A stretch of DNA of 64,000 nucleotides, from contig JAIETE010000004.1 in the NCBI GenBank assembly GCA_019745505.1, positions 21,063 through 85,062 of the forward strand, written 5' to 3'. Of the stretch, positions 17,259 to 26,581 are shown piece after piece. This DNA is from Candidatus Obscuribacterales bacterium. GTDB lineage: Bacteria; Cyanobacteriota; Vampirovibrionia; Obscuribacterales; Obscuribacteraceae. A program made the translations under genes and the position numbers. Under the pieces are notes generated by a model. The model saw only the letters and a program-made list of their open reading frames with translations, was not told the DNA's origin and made no database searches. How positions within the stretch are numbered: position 1 is the first letter of the stretch; every line of letters starts with the position of its first letter.

Positions 17259-18275
17259 ATGTCAATAAACAGAGAAGTCGTTCATTCAGAGAGATCAAAT
17301 GAATCAGTTGGTTGCGCAAGCGCTGCTTTCTTCAGTTGTACGATGGAGGAGGTAAATGCCGTGAGAGCGACAGGACTGACCTCTTACCGTCATAGGAGCC
17401 CGAACTTTCCTGAGCTTGAGATTGGCGACAGCAGAGAGAAAGTCGGCGTTGGTTCTGGCAATATGGACCAATACATGCAGGAGCATGCCAGCCTCGAGCG
17501 AGTGCCTCGCGGCGCTTCCCTCTGGAAAATCGCCAGTCAGGAATTGTGCAACCGCGGTGAAGACAGCAAGGACCCATCGTGTGTGTGGAAAGAAGTGAAG
17601 CGTCTGGCCGCCTTAAATGGCATCGATCAGTCCAGTTATCAGATAAAGGAAAATCAAAGTTTACGGCTCTATGACAGACAATCCACTGATACGGTCAATT
17701 CTTCACAATTAATTGACCGGGCGGAAGGCTTATCTCTTCACAAGGCTAAGACTTTTGCAGACGCAGGCGCAATTGCGGCCCCGACCCACTCTGAAAGACC
17801 GCGAGCTATGGATGTGATCGCGCAGAATTACTCGCGCCAACTGCCTGACTTGAGCATCGATGCTAAGCCGGCGTCTGCCGCTGCGGAGAAGGAAAAGGCG
17901 GCTGCCATGCCGAAGCCTCAAGACACAGTCAGCAATCAGGCTAAGCAAGCTGCTGAGGATATAGGTGCGCTGGTTGCGTCAGGCAAGCAAGCTGATGTAC
18001 AGAAATATCTCGCGGCGGCCAGAGAATTGGCTCACGGTAAGCACCCTGGCTCAACGGTTGGCGACAGAGCCTTCATTAATGAATTGAAGAGCTATCTCGA
18101 AGAAAATCCAAACACTGCCGGCCGGTTTTCGCTGGAAGAGCGAGCCAGTGAAAATGCGTATGTTTTAAAAATTCGCAATGGAGAGCGCATGGATGCTCGT
18201 TTTCCCGACGAACTCGGCGGAGCAGTGATTGCCAAAATACCCGATCCTTTCAAACCCGCTAAACCCAAGCGGTGA
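17259..18275 (+). CDS. LysM-like domain protein of unknown function
   Basis: At most 338 aa. Residues about 81-138 (RVPRGASLWKIASQEL ... IKENQSLRL) follow the LysM pattern of a G-x-SLW-IA start and a final KENQSLRL turn, but with a longer insert than usual. The rest is charged and Ala/Lys-rich with helices. There is no signal peptide on either candidate start, so it may be cytoplasmic or non-classically exported. The ATG at 17259 has a poor ribosome-binding site, whereas a perfect GGAGGAGGT precedes an in-frame GTG at 17361 by 8 nt. The true protein may therefore begin 34 codons later. An 18-codon frame (17299-17355) ends just at that site. Confidence 0.75.
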   Translation: MSINREVVHSERSNESVGCASAAFFSCTMEEVNAVRATGLTSYRHRSPNFPELEIGDSREKVGVGSGNMDQYMQEHASLERVPRGASLWKIASQELCNRGEDSKDPSCVWKEVKRLAALNGIDQSSYQIKENQSLRLYDRQSTDTVNSSQLIDRAEGLSLHKAKTFADAGAIAAPTHSERPRAMDVIAQNYSRQLPDLSIDAKPASAAAEKEKAAAMPKPQDTVSNQAKQAAEDIGALVASGKQADVQKYLAAARELAHGKHPGSTVGDRAFINELKSYLEENPNTAGRFSLEERASENAYVLKIRNGERMDARFPDELGGAVIAKIPDPFKPAKPKR

Positions 18276-18426
18276 ATTCGCCTCTAACGACTGTACGGAG
18301 TTCACAATTTAGGGCCGATTGGCGCGAGCGAAACGCCCTCGTTGAAAATTAACTGCCACCATATACGATGATAGAGGGCAGCCTGTAATCTGCGAATTGA
18401 ACTGCGAAGCTATAGACAGACTGACT

Positions 18427-20004
18427 CTACAAAGTTTGGGTCGGGCGATATTTGCCGAAGGCAGTCCTGAGAGTGTTGCTGATTTCGCCTACCGTGGCGT
18501 AGCTTTCCACTGCTTCACAGATATATGGCAGAAGGTTATCCGACTTGACTTCGCCCTCTTTGGACCTTGCCGCCTCTGCCAGTTTTTCCAGGGTCTCTGC
18601 AACCTTCTTCTGGTCGCGCTTGGCTTTCATGGCAGCCAGCGCCTTTCTCTGCTCGACTTCAAGACTTGGATCTACTTTATGCAGTTTGTCTTGTTCGGTC
18701 TTTTCGTCGATGAATTTATTGACACCAACAACCGTGCGGCGTCCGCTCTCGACATCCTTGTGGAATTCGTAAGCAGAATCTTGAATTTCCTTTTGGATGA
18801 AACCGCTTTCAACCGCGCGCATGGCGCCGCCCATCTTCTCGATTTTTTCCAGGTAGTCGATTACTTCTTGCTCGAGCTTGTTGGTCAATTCCTCGACGTA
18901 ATATGAGCCGGCGAAAGGATCTACGACGTGCGTGAGTCCGGTTTCGAAGGCGATGATTTGCTGTGTGCGCAAGGCTGTAAGCGCGGATGCTTCAGTCGGC
19001 AATGACAGCGCTTCGTCCTTCGAATTGGTATGAAGCGATTGCGCGCCCCCCAGCACAGCGGCCATCGCTTCGATGGTGGTGCGGACTATGTTGTTGTCGG
19101 GTTGCTGCGGAGTAAGGCTGGAACCGGCTGTCTGCACGTGGAAACGCAGCATCATCGACTTGGGATTTTTGGCGCCGAACCTTTCTTTCATGATGCGAGC
19201 CCAGAGCCTGCGTGCCGCCCGGAATTTCGCCACTTCTTCGAAAAGGTCCATTTGAGCGACAAAAAAGAAGCTCAGCTGCGGCGCGAATACATCTACGTCC
19301 AGACCGCGTGAGCGGGCTTGCTCCACATAGGCTATGCCGTTGGCGAAGGTGAAGGCCAGCTCCTGGACGGCCGTGGCTCCTGCTTCTCGGATGTGATAGC
19401 CGCTGATGGAGATGGTGTTCCATTTAGGCATTTCCTGGGCGCAGAACTCAAAAATGTCCGTAATCAGGCGCATTGACTGCACCGGTGGATAAATATAGGT
19501 GTTGCGCGCTTCGTACTCTTTGAGAATGTCGTTTTGTATGGTCCCTTGCAAGAGCTTCGAGTCAACGCCCTGCTTCTTGCCCACGGCGCGATACATCGCC
19601 AGCAAGATGGCGCTGGTTGCGTTGATGGTCATCGAGGTCGAGACTTTGCCCAGGTCAATCTGGTCGAAAAGCACTTCCATATCCGCCAGGCTGTCTATGG
19701 CTACGCCGGTCTTGCCTACTTCGCCCAGGGCCAGCGGATCGTCCGAGTCGTAGCCCATTTGCGTCGGCAGGTCGAATGCCGTGGAGAGGCCTGTCTGACC
19801 GTTGGATAAAAGATAACGAAATCTTTTGTTTGTCTCGCGCGCGTTGCCGAAACCTGCGTATTGCCTCATCGTCCAGCCGCGACTTCTGTACATGTCGCGA
19901 TAGATGCCGCGGGTGAACGGATATTCACCCGGCTGCCCGAGGGCTGATTCTTCATCGAAGGATGCCAGATCTGCTGGCCCGTAGACGTGTTTTTCGCTTG
20001 TCAT
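18427..20004 (-). CDS. methylmalonyl-CoA mutase, large (substrate-binding) subunit
   Basis: A 525-aa adenosylcobalamin-dependent acyl-CoA mutase interconverting methylmalonyl-CoA and succinyl-CoA. It has the TIM-barrel half only; the B12-binding domain is missing, as in the two-subunit form. Y35 (in GIYRDMY), R179 (PPVQSMR) and H204 (SGYHIREAG) match the positions usually numbered Y89, R207 and H244. Y plus R at the first two positions distinguishes methylmalonyl- from isobutyryl-CoA mutase, which has F and Q. The signature around residue 290 ([16 protein letters not shown]) is intact. No small-subunit or meaB gene is in the window. Confidence 0.92.
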   Translation of the reverse strand: MTSEKHVYGPADLASFDEESALGQPGEYPFTRGIYRDMYRSRGWTMRQYAGFGNARETNKRFRYLLSNGQTGLSTAFDLPTQMGYDSDDPLALGEVGKTGVAIDSLADMEVLFDQIDLGKVSTSMTINATSAILLAMYRAVGKKQGVDSKLLQGTIQNDILKEYEARNTYIYPPVQSMRLITDIFEFCAQEMPKWNTISISGYHIREAGATAVQELAFTFANGIAYVEQARSRGLDVDVFAPQLSFFFVAQMDLFEEVAKFRAARRLWARIMKERFGAKNPKSMMLRFHVQTAGSSLTPQQPDNNIVRTTIEAMAAVLGGAQSLHTNSKDEALSLPTEASALTALRTQQIIAFETGLTHVVDPFAGSYYVEELTNKLEQEVIDYLEKIEKMGGAMRAVESGFIQKEIQDSAYEFHKDVESGRRTVVGVNKFIDEKTEQDKLHKVDPSLEVEQRKALAAMKAKRDQKKVAETLEKLAEAARSKEGEVKSDNLLPYICEAVESYATVGEISNTLRTAFGKYRPTQTL

Positions 20005-20080
20005 CGCTCTTTGCTGTTTGTTCGTAAATCCTAAATACGGCGTCTAATCTTAATATCAAAGCAATTCTAGCTTGCTCCCA

Positions 20081-20123
20081 TATAATTAGTATCTGTTTTT
20101 TAAAGGGCGCTTAAGAAGCGCTC
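20081..20123 (+). promoter_or_regulatory. candidate -10 box and leader hairpin before cystathionine beta-synthase
   Basis: A perfect TATAAT at 20081-20086 (no good -35 seen) is followed by a stable 8-bp hairpin at 20105-20123 with a 3-nt loop, in the presumed leader of the CBS gene. No T run follows the hairpin, so it is not an obvious terminator. It could stabilise the mRNA. Confidence 0.35.
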
Positions 20124-20155
20124 TTACTCTCGACTCAAAGAGGAGGCTGCTTCAC

Positions 20156-21592
20156 GTGAAGTACTACGAGAACATCCTGGAGACGGTGGGAGCTACGCCT
20201 TTGGTCAAGCTGAACAAGCTTACGAAGGGCTTAAAGCCGCTTATTCTCGCAAAAATGGAGTGTTTCAATCCTGGTGGATCCGTGAAGGACAGACCGGCTC
20301 TCAAGATGATTGAAGAGGCTGAGAAGGCTGGATTGCTCAAGCCCGGCGGCACAATCATCGAGCCCACCTCCGGCAACACAGGCACAGGACTGGCTCAGAT
20401 TGCCGCTGTCAAAGGTTATCGCTGCATCTTGATCTGTCCGGACAAAGTCGCTCAAGAAAAAATCAACCTTCTGAGAGCTTACGGGGCTGAAGTTGTGATG
20501 GTTCCGACCTCAGTATCGGCCAGCTCTCACGAAAGCTATTATTCGGTTGCCAACAGAATGACCGCCGAAATTCCCGGCGCCTTCCAACCCAATCAGTTCG
20601 CCAATCCCAACAATCCGGGAGCCCACATGATCACTACCGGCCCTGAAATCTGGGAACAAACCGGCGGAAAGATCACCCACTTCGTTGCCGGCGTCGGCAC
20701 TGGTGGCACCATATCCGGTATCGGCAGATATTTGAAAGAGAAGAATCCGAAAATCAAAGTAATCGGCGTCGACCCGGAAGGTTCAATCTACTCGGGCGAC
20801 ATGGCCCAACCGTATAAAGTCGAAGGTATAGGCGAAGACTTCTTGCCGCGCAATGCAGACTTGAAACTAATCGATGAATTCGTTCGAGTCAGCGATAAAG
20901 ATTCATTTGTAACCGCGCGCCGACTTGCTCGAGAAGAAGGTCTCCTGGTAGGTGGTTCTTGCGGTACTGCAACAGCCGCAGCCCTGCGCATTGCAGAAAA
21001 CCTATCCGAAAACGATGTTGTCGTAATACTCATGCCCGATGGCGGGCGAGGATACCTCAGCAAGCAATTCTCAGACGAGTGGATGATGGAAAACGGCTTC
21101 TTGCCGGCTCCTGGACATACCTATTACGCCAGCGATTTGATCGAGCGCAAACGCAAGCGCGGCAAATTGCCTGACATGATTGTTGTCAGCCCCGGTGAAA
21201 ATGTTCAACACGCGATCGAGCTCATGGAATTGCATCAAGTCGACCAGATTCCAGTCGTAACCGAAGACGGGCAGAACGTCGGGCACATCAATGATCTCGT
21301 CGCTATGCAGGTGGTTTTCGAGCGCAAAGATCCGGCCAAGGTTTCGGTCAGCTCAATTATGGGAAGACCATTCCCGCAGCTCGATGTTCGCACCGAGATC
21401 GATCAACTCTACAAAATCTTCCGTCTCGGCAATTCACTTGTCGTCTTGACCAAAGAAGGAAAAGCCGTAGGTGTCGTCACTAAATTCGATATCATGACGC
21501 ACTTGCGCGAAGCCGTGGGCAGTCATGATGATGTTGAAAAAGAAATCGTAAAGCATAAAAAAGAAGAAACCAAAATGGGGGCGAAGAAGTAA
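20156..21592 (+). CDS. cystathionine beta-synthase (PLP core plus CBS pair)
   Basis: A 478-aa fold-type II PLP enzyme condensing serine (or O-acetylserine) with homocysteine to cystathionine, the first step of reverse transsulfuration. The PLP lysine is K44 in GGSVKDRP. SGNTG near 75 binds the substrate carboxylate and VGTGGTISG cradles the phosphate. MPDGGRGYLSKQFSDEWM marks the CBS rather than the plain CysK branch. Two CBS motifs (about 340-460) form a C-terminal regulatory pair. The heme domain of animal CBS is absent. The start is a GTG at 20156 with AGGAGG upstream. The stop abuts the next start (TAAATG), so it is co-translated with the gamma-lyase. Confidence 0.94.
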   Translation: MKYYENILETVGATPLVKLNKLTKGLKPLILAKMECFNPGGSVKDRPALKMIEEAEKAGLLKPGGTIIEPTSGNTGTGLAQIAAVKGYRCILICPDKVAQEKINLLRAYGAEVVMVPTSVSASSHESYYSVANRMTAEIPGAFQPNQFANPNNPGAHMITTGPEIWEQTGGKITHFVAGVGTGGTISGIGRYLKEKNPKIKVIGVDPEGSIYSGDMAQPYKVEGIGEDFLPRNADLKLIDEFVRVSDKDSFVTARRLAREEGLLVGGSCGTATAAALRIAENLSENDVVVILMPDGGRGYLSKQFSDEWMMENGFLPAPGHTYYASDLIERKRKRGKLPDMIVVSPGENVQHAIELMELHQVDQIPVVTEDGQNVGHINDLVAMQVVFERKDPAKVSVSSIMGRPFPQLDVRTEIDQLYKIFRLGNSLVVLTKEGKAVGVVTKFDIMTHLREAVGSHDDVEKEIVKHKKEETKMGAKK

Positions 21593-22795
21593 ATGTCCGG
21601 TACCGACAAAATGAAATTCTCGACTCGTGCAATTCACGCCGGACAAGACCCGGAGCCGACTTCAGGTGCAGTCAATGTGCCGGTGTTTTTCACGTCGACC
21701 TATGTGCATGAAGAACTCGATCAATATAAAGCGAAAGGTTACTGGTACGGACGCAGCAACAACCCGACCAGAACCGCATTGGAAACCTGCCTTGCTTCCC
21801 TGGAAAATGGCAAATACGGTTTGTGCTTCGCTTCCGGCATGGCGGCAACTTCCGCAACCATGAATCTTCTGCAATCAGGCGACCATGTTGTCTGCGAAGA
21901 AGATGTTTACGGCGGCACCTATCGCTTGTTCGAAAAAGTGCTTACCCGCTATGGTTTGACTTTCACGTATGTTGATGGCTCCAAGCCGGAAAATATCGAG
22001 AAGGCAATCAAGCCGAACACCAAGATGCTCTGGTTTGAAACCCCGACCAATCCGCTTCTTCGCCTAGTCGACTTGAAGGCGCTTGTCGATATCGCCAAAA
22101 AGCACAGCACCAAAGAGCGCAAATTGTTGACTGTGATCGACAACACCTTCGCCAGCCCCTACCTGCAAAATCCGCTGGATTTCGGCATTGACGTTGTTGT
22201 TCACTCCACTACCAAATTCATCGGCGGACACAGTGATGTGGTCGGCGGCGCTGTCATCACCAGCGACGAGAGCGTATACGAGCAGGTCAAATTCCACCAG
22301 AATGCAATCGGCGGAACGCCTGGTCCGATGGATTGCTATCTCACGATGCGCGGACTCAAAACGCTGGCGATAAGAATGCAAGCGCATGAGAAGAACGCTG
22401 CCGAGATTGCCAAATTCCTCGAAAGCCATCCGGCTGTAGAACGCGTTCTCTACCCTGGTCTCAAGTCTCACCCTCAGCACGAGCTTGCCAAAAAGCAGAT
22501 GCGCGGATTCGGCGGCATGGTCACATTTGTCGTCAAAGGCGGGCTGGACAACGCCAAGAAAGTCATGGGTGCAACGAAGCTCTTCGTTCTTGCCGAGAGC
22601 CTGGGCGGTGTCGAATCGCTGATGACTCACCCGGCCGTCATGACTCACGGCGCGGTGCCAAGAGAAGAGCGTGAAGCACGCGGCTTCGTCGATGGACTGG
22701 TCCGCCTCTCGGTCGGTATCGAGGACCTCGAAGATCTGATGGCAGACCTGAAGAACGCTCTAGCCACCGTTAAAGAACTGACACCGGCGAAATAG
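21593..22795 (+). CDS. cystathionine gamma-lyase/gamma-synthase family enzyme
   Basis: A 400-aa fold-type I PLP enzyme of the Cys/Met metabolism family. PLP lysine K208 lies in HSTTKFIGGHSD; Y52 and R54 (YWYGRSNNPT) reach PLP from the neighbouring subunit; LAESLGGVESL is the substrate-specificity loop. Coupled directly to CBS, it most likely splits cystathionine to cysteine, 2-oxobutyrate and ammonia. Gamma-synthase activity cannot be excluded by sequence. The family length is normal. Confidence 0.93.
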   Translation: MSGTDKMKFSTRAIHAGQDPEPTSGAVNVPVFFTSTYVHEELDQYKAKGYWYGRSNNPTRTALETCLASLENGKYGLCFASGMAATSATMNLLQSGDHVVCEEDVYGGTYRLFEKVLTRYGLTFTYVDGSKPENIEKAIKPNTKMLWFETPTNPLLRLVDLKALVDIAKKHSTKERKLLTVIDNTFASPYLQNPLDFGIDVVVHSTTKFIGGHSDVVGGAVITSDESVYEQVKFHQNAIGGTPGPMDCYLTMRGLKTLAIRMQAHEKNAAEIAKFLESHPAVERVLYPGLKSHPQHELAKKQMRGFGGMVTFVVKGGLDNAKKVMGATKLFVLAESLGGVESLMTHPAVMTHGAVPREEREARGFVDGLVRLSVGIEDLEDLMADLKNALATVKELTPAK

Positions 22796-22800
22796 GAAGC

Positions 22801-23658
22801 CTAGAACTTCCGGTTGTACCTTTTGCTGGACAGCTTGGCGGATACACCGCTGCGCGTCGTCTGATAGCCGCTGGAGAAAACCACGGTATCATCAAAGCCG
22901 CCGGCCGGTCCGCGGTAGTCGAACTCGTAACGGCGCTCTACTGGCGTGACCAGATCGGCGGAGACGGTTTTTGTCGCGATGGTTCCGGTAACATTCTGAG
23001 AAATCAGGCGTCCATCTGCATTGCGGGCCGCCAGTTGACCTGCGACTGCTTTATTTGCAAGCTGTCCGTTGAGGTCGTGTGAGGCTAATTTGATATCTGT
23101 CTTCTTAGCCGCGAGGTAGCCGGCTGCTTCATGCTTCGCCAATCTGTACTGTCCGCGCACGACAGGCACTGAGATAGCGGCGTCGACATCGCGCATCGCC
23201 AATTGCGGCTGAGTGCGTTGCATGCGCAGTTTTGCCTCTACGTCGCGTGCCCTGAGCGAGCCGTTCACATCGTGAGTGACAAGCGGATTGGTGACGCGCG
23301 GATTGCGGCGCATGCTGCCGTCGTTGTTGCGCGCTGTCGGAAGCGAGGCGTGATTCATGTGAATGTAATGCGGATTTTTCGCGATACGATCGACCGGCGC
23401 TTTGCGCAACAGGCGCTGTACCTTCCAGGGTTTCTTGGAAGGAGCTACTGGCTTCATGTGATTGTAGCTTGCCGTTATCGGCATCCAGTGCCAACGCTTG
23501 AGGTTGGGATTTTTCTTGATGATGCCTTTTTCCCAGCCGCGAATCTCAACCGTGCCTTGAGTCTCACGCACATAGTAGCTGCGTGCTTGCGCCGGAATGG
23601 CAAATACTGCCAAAACGGCGAAAGAAAATATGAGATAGGCGATGCGGGTGATATTCAT
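22801..23658 (-). CDS. secreted protein with short degenerate repeats
   Basis: A 285-aa protein with a signal peptide (MNITRIAYLIFSFAVLAVFA, cleavage after PAQA). Residues about 135-255 are degenerate units of 9-11 residues of the type ..DVNGSLRA, ..DLNGQLAN, ..AVAGQLAA, ..NADGRLIS, ..NVTGTIAT, with alternating hydrophobics, suggesting a beta-solenoid or fibrous fold. The pI should be high. I chose the ATG at 23658 because it starts the signal peptide. Longer in-frame starts exist at 23730 (with GGAGAG upstream) and 23829. I recognise no family. Confidence 0.7.
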   Translation of the reverse strand: MNITRIAYLIFSFAVLAVFAIPAQARSYYVRETQGTVEIRGWEKGIIKKNPNLKRWHWMPITASYNHMKPVAPSKKPWKVQRLLRKAPVDRIAKNPHYIHMNHASLPTARNNDGSMRRNPRVTNPLVTHDVNGSLRARDVEAKLRMQRTQPQLAMRDVDAAISVPVVRGQYRLAKHEAAGYLAAKKTDIKLASHDLNGQLANKAVAGQLAARNADGRLISQNVTGTIATKTVSADLVTPVERRYEFDYRGPAGGFDDTVVFSSGYQTTRSGVSAKLSSKRYNRKF

Positions 23659-24223
23659 TTTGCGGGAGCAAGAGGGACTGAGCCATTTATAACAGCGCCC
23701 GTGAGGCATAAGCAAATTAATCCCACTCATTTTCGGCTCTCCGGATCGGCTGGATTTCGGATGCTGCAAAGTTTCTTTTCTCTTGCTGGATTTAGTGTTT
23801 GGGCTTTTCTCTTTCTGAATTTTGGGCAATTGTTGGGTTTTTACTACGTATTACCCGCACCCTCTTTCGTATAAAACCCCCACCATTTGGGGCATTGCGG
23901 TCATGTTACCGGTGACTTTTGGCAGATAAAGGACATCGCTTCTCCGGCTGGAAAATATCGATTCCACGACACTTTTGATGCGTTGAGGGTGTTTAAACCC
24001 TAAGCCTCAATTGTGTTGGAGTCGTTAAACGCCTGCCGGCGCTTGAAACATGGATATTAGTGAAGGGTAGCTGACTGAAGAGATCTACACCAAAAAGAGC
24101 TGTTTCTGGACAGAGTTATTATGACGAGTACTTTATTCAAGTATTGGGAAGTTTTGCGGGAGCTTAGTCAAATGAGGCTAACTCGCAAATACGGAGGTAC
24201 TGAATATGGTGCTGCATCCTCGG
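23659..24223. other. intergenic region between two secreted-protein genes
   Basis: About 565 bp, or about 395 bp if the upstream gene uses its longest start at 23829. Apart from that possible coding extension and a short palindrome GGGTGTTTAAACCC near 23988, I see no gene or recognised RNA element. Confidence 0.4.
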
Positions 24224-24814
24224 TTATTTCAAAGAACTGCCCTGATTGGCCGGCGGCGAATTGACGTTTGCATAGGGAGCTTTTACCGATGTTCCGGCGG
24301 CGTTGTTGTATTGCACGAACGGTGCTTTGACCTGCGCGCCTTCTGCGCTGTTGTATTTCACGAAGGGAGCCTTGACTCTGACGCCTTCCGGTCCGCCGAC
24401 ATTGACGTCCACGAACGGGGCTTTGACGTGAGTGCCGTTGGCATCAGAGTTTGAAACATTCACCGCATTCATTGCGCCTTCGATGATGCGCTGCAGAATC
24501 GGCTTTTGTGGAGGGCTCTGATACGGACCTTGCGCATAATTGCCGATCAGACCTGTTTGGGGAGTCCCACCGAGCGGTTTGCCTGTTTGTGGCGCTGCCG
24601 AAGGCTGGTTTTGCGGCGACCAGGTTGGCGTCGGCGCCGGATTACCGGTGCCGGAAAACTGAGGACCAGCAGGTGCAGTCAGTGTTTTGCCGACATCGAA
24701 GTCTTTCAGCAAATCATCTTTGCTCTGATTCAGGATCGTTTGTGCAAAGGCATTCGAGCCGCATAGCGAAAAGCACAGGGCCGCCAGAACGGATGCCTTC
24801 GACTTGCTCTTCAT
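24224..24814 (-). CDS. secreted protein with four VKAPF repeats
   Basis: A 196-aa exported protein: signal peptide at 1-25 (MKSKSKASVLAALCFSLCGS, cleavage near AFAQ), a Pro/Gln/Thr-rich linker (about 45-110) and four near-identical repeats of about 17-21 residues with the core VKAP[FY][VA]..N (THVKAPFVDVN, VRVKAPFVKYN, AQVKAPFVQYN, TSVKAPYANVN). The repeat spacing suggests stacked beta-strands. Function unknown. AGAGAGG precedes the ATG at 24814 with good spacing. Same strand as, and 102 nt after, the START-like protein gene, so probably one operon. Confidence 0.8.
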   Translation of the reverse strand: MKSKSKASVLAALCFSLCGSNAFAQTILNQSKDDLLKDFDVGKTLTAPAGPQFSGTGNPAPTPTWSPQNQPSAAPQTGKPLGGTPQTGLIGNYAQGPYQSPPQKPILQRIIEGAMNAVNVSNSDANGTHVKAPFVDVNVGGPEGVRVKAPFVKYNSAEGAQVKAPFVQYNNAAGTSVKAPYANVNSPPANQGSSLK

Positions 24815-24916
24815 AAAAAGCCTCTCTTTCTGAACGCTGATCTGACTATCGAGCACGACACGGCTCTTGATCTTACCAAAGGTGCCCGGGCTCGTCGCGT
24901 TATGAGTTTGCACCTT

Positions 24917-25432
24917 CTATTGCGGCTTTGGCGCGATTTTCTCTGCTGCTGCTTTGACTCGATTGAGACGTGCGTCGATTTTTCCTTTGAGAAATTGATT
25001 GGTCACGCTCTGTGCGTACGGCAGACCGGTATCCAGTACTGAGTGCAAGGAGAGGCTGACGCCGTTGGGATTCTCCTCGATCACCCAACTGCCCCACATC
25101 TCTTTGAATTTGTCCGAGCGCACCATCTTGTAATCAATGCGCTTTAGAGGGGTTTCTTCCTGCACCAGAAGGCAGGTCGCTTCTCCCACTATGGGAATAG
25201 CATTGAACTTTTGTTCTAGCAGAATTCGATTGCCTTTCTGCTCGACAATCTTGCTGTAAGTAAGATCGGGGTCGCTTTGACGCTCATGGTGCACGGCATC
25301 CCAAACGGCTTGAGCAGGGGCGGTGATTTCGACTTTGCCGGTAACGCCGTCTGAGGGCGCCTGACAGAAAGCCGCATTCGCATTGACGGAGCAGATAGCC
25401 AACGCAGCCAATAGACCGAGACTTTTCTTCAT
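24917..25432 (-). CDS. secreted SRPBCC/START-like protein
   Basis: A 171-aa protein with a signal peptide (MKKSLGLLAALAICSVNANA). The mature part follows the SRPBCC (polyketide cyclase/START) pattern: VTGKVEITAPAQAVWDAVHH at the start, central beta-strands, and a long C-terminal helix (VTNQFLKGKIDARLNRVKAAAE). Such helix-grip folds bind hydrophobic ligands. An exported version may bind lipids in the periplasm, but that is inference. GGAAG precedes the ATG. Confidence 0.82.
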   Translation of the reverse strand: MKKSLGLLAALAICSVNANAAFCQAPSDGVTGKVEITAPAQAVWDAVHHERQSDPDLTYSKIVEQKGNRILLEQKFNAIPIVGEATCLLVQEETPLKRIDYKMVRSDKFKEMWGSWVIEENPNGVSLSLHSVLDTGLPYAQSVTNQFLKGKIDARLNRVKAAAEKIAPKPQ

Positions 25433-25589
25433 TGAGACACTTCCGTTTCAATAAGAGCGTGTACTAACCTGAAGATGCGCTGGGAAAAATTTGGTTCCCT
25501 GTGCATATCCTGTAAATTGTACGTTTTCCGATGGTCCGGCTATTAGTTAATCTGGCAAAATTGAACTTTTATATGTAGGGACAAGCAAA

Positions 25590-26474
25590 ATGAAAATTGC
25601 CTATCTGGGTTTAGGGCTGATGGGGCAGGCGATGGCGGTCAACCTCGCCAGGGCAGGGCTTGACGTTGTCGGTTGGAATCGCACACCGGGCAAGTCTGGC
25701 GAAAAAGCCCTTCTAGAAGCGGGCGGAAAAGTCGAGAAATCTCTGGAAACTGCTGTTACGGGTGCCGCGGTAATTTTCACTTGCCTGGGTGATATCGGCG
25801 ACGTCGAGCAGGTATTGCTGGGCAAAGGCGGTGTCGCGGAATTCGCTCCTGCAGGAGCCGTGATCGCGGATTTTTCGACAATCGGACCGGAAGCGGCGAA
25901 GCGCATTTACGGCGCCTTGGGAGCCAAGGGCATGCGTTTTCTAGATGCGCCGGTGACAGGAGGAGACGTGGGGGCGCGCAATGCCACTTTGACTATCATG
26001 GTCGGTGGTGATGAAAAGCCCTTTCAGACTGCTCTTTTCGCTTTTGAAAAGATGGGAAAAAATATCAAGCATTGCGGCCCGTCCGGTTCCGGCCAGGCAC
26101 TAAAGCTTTGCAATCAAATTCTTTGCGCCGTCAATATGATTTCGGTGTGCGAAGCATTGCATCTGGCCGAGCGCTTGGGTGTTGATGAAAATCTGGTGGT
26201 TGACGTGCTTTCAGCCGGTGCAGGAGGTTCTTGGGCGCTGACAAATCTGGGACCTAGAATTATCAAAGAAGATTTTGAACCGGGTTTTGCGTTGAAGCAT
26301 ATGCTGAAGGACTTGCGCCTTGTTTTTGAAAACGTTGATGGGCAGGCTGATTTGTTGCCAGGTACGAAACTCGCGCAAGATCTTTTTCGAAAAGTTGGAG
26401 AAACGGACATCTCGAATGGTGGTAGCGCCAATGGTGCGCGCGGCACTCAGGCTATGCGTTTGGCGTATGAATGA
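25590..26474 (+). CDS. 3-hydroxyisobutyrate dehydrogenase-family NAD(P) oxidoreductase
   Basis: A 294-aa beta-hydroxyacid dehydrogenase. Rossmann motif GLGLMG at 7-12 with N30R31T32, the substrate motif DAPVTGGDVGARN at 119-131 and catalytic K172 in GQALKLCNQ. N30/R31 after the second strand suggests NADP(H). The close family includes glyoxylate/succinic semialdehyde reductases and 3-hydroxyisobutyrate dehydrogenase, which cannot be separated here. Single gene with AGGGA upstream of the ATG. Confidence 0.9.
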   Translation: MKIAYLGLGLMGQAMAVNLARAGLDVVGWNRTPGKSGEKALLEAGGKVEKSLETAVTGAAVIFTCLGDIGDVEQVLLGKGGVAEFAPAGAVIADFSTIGPEAAKRIYGALGAKGMRFLDAPVTGGDVGARNATLTIMVGGDEKPFQTALFAFEKMGKNIKHCGPSGSGQALKLCNQILCAVNMISVCEALHLAERLGVDENLVVDVLSAGAGGSWALTNLGPRIIKEDFEPGFALKHMLKDLRLVFENVDGQADLLPGTKLAQDLFRKVGETDISNGGSANGARGTQAMRLAYE

Positions 26475-26581
26475 GAAGTGCAAGCTGAGTTTATACTGCT
26501 TGGAATTAAGGAGCGCCTCCGGACCAAAAATGTGCTGGTAGAATACGACTACCGATAAGTGTGGGCAAAGGTTGCAACAGT

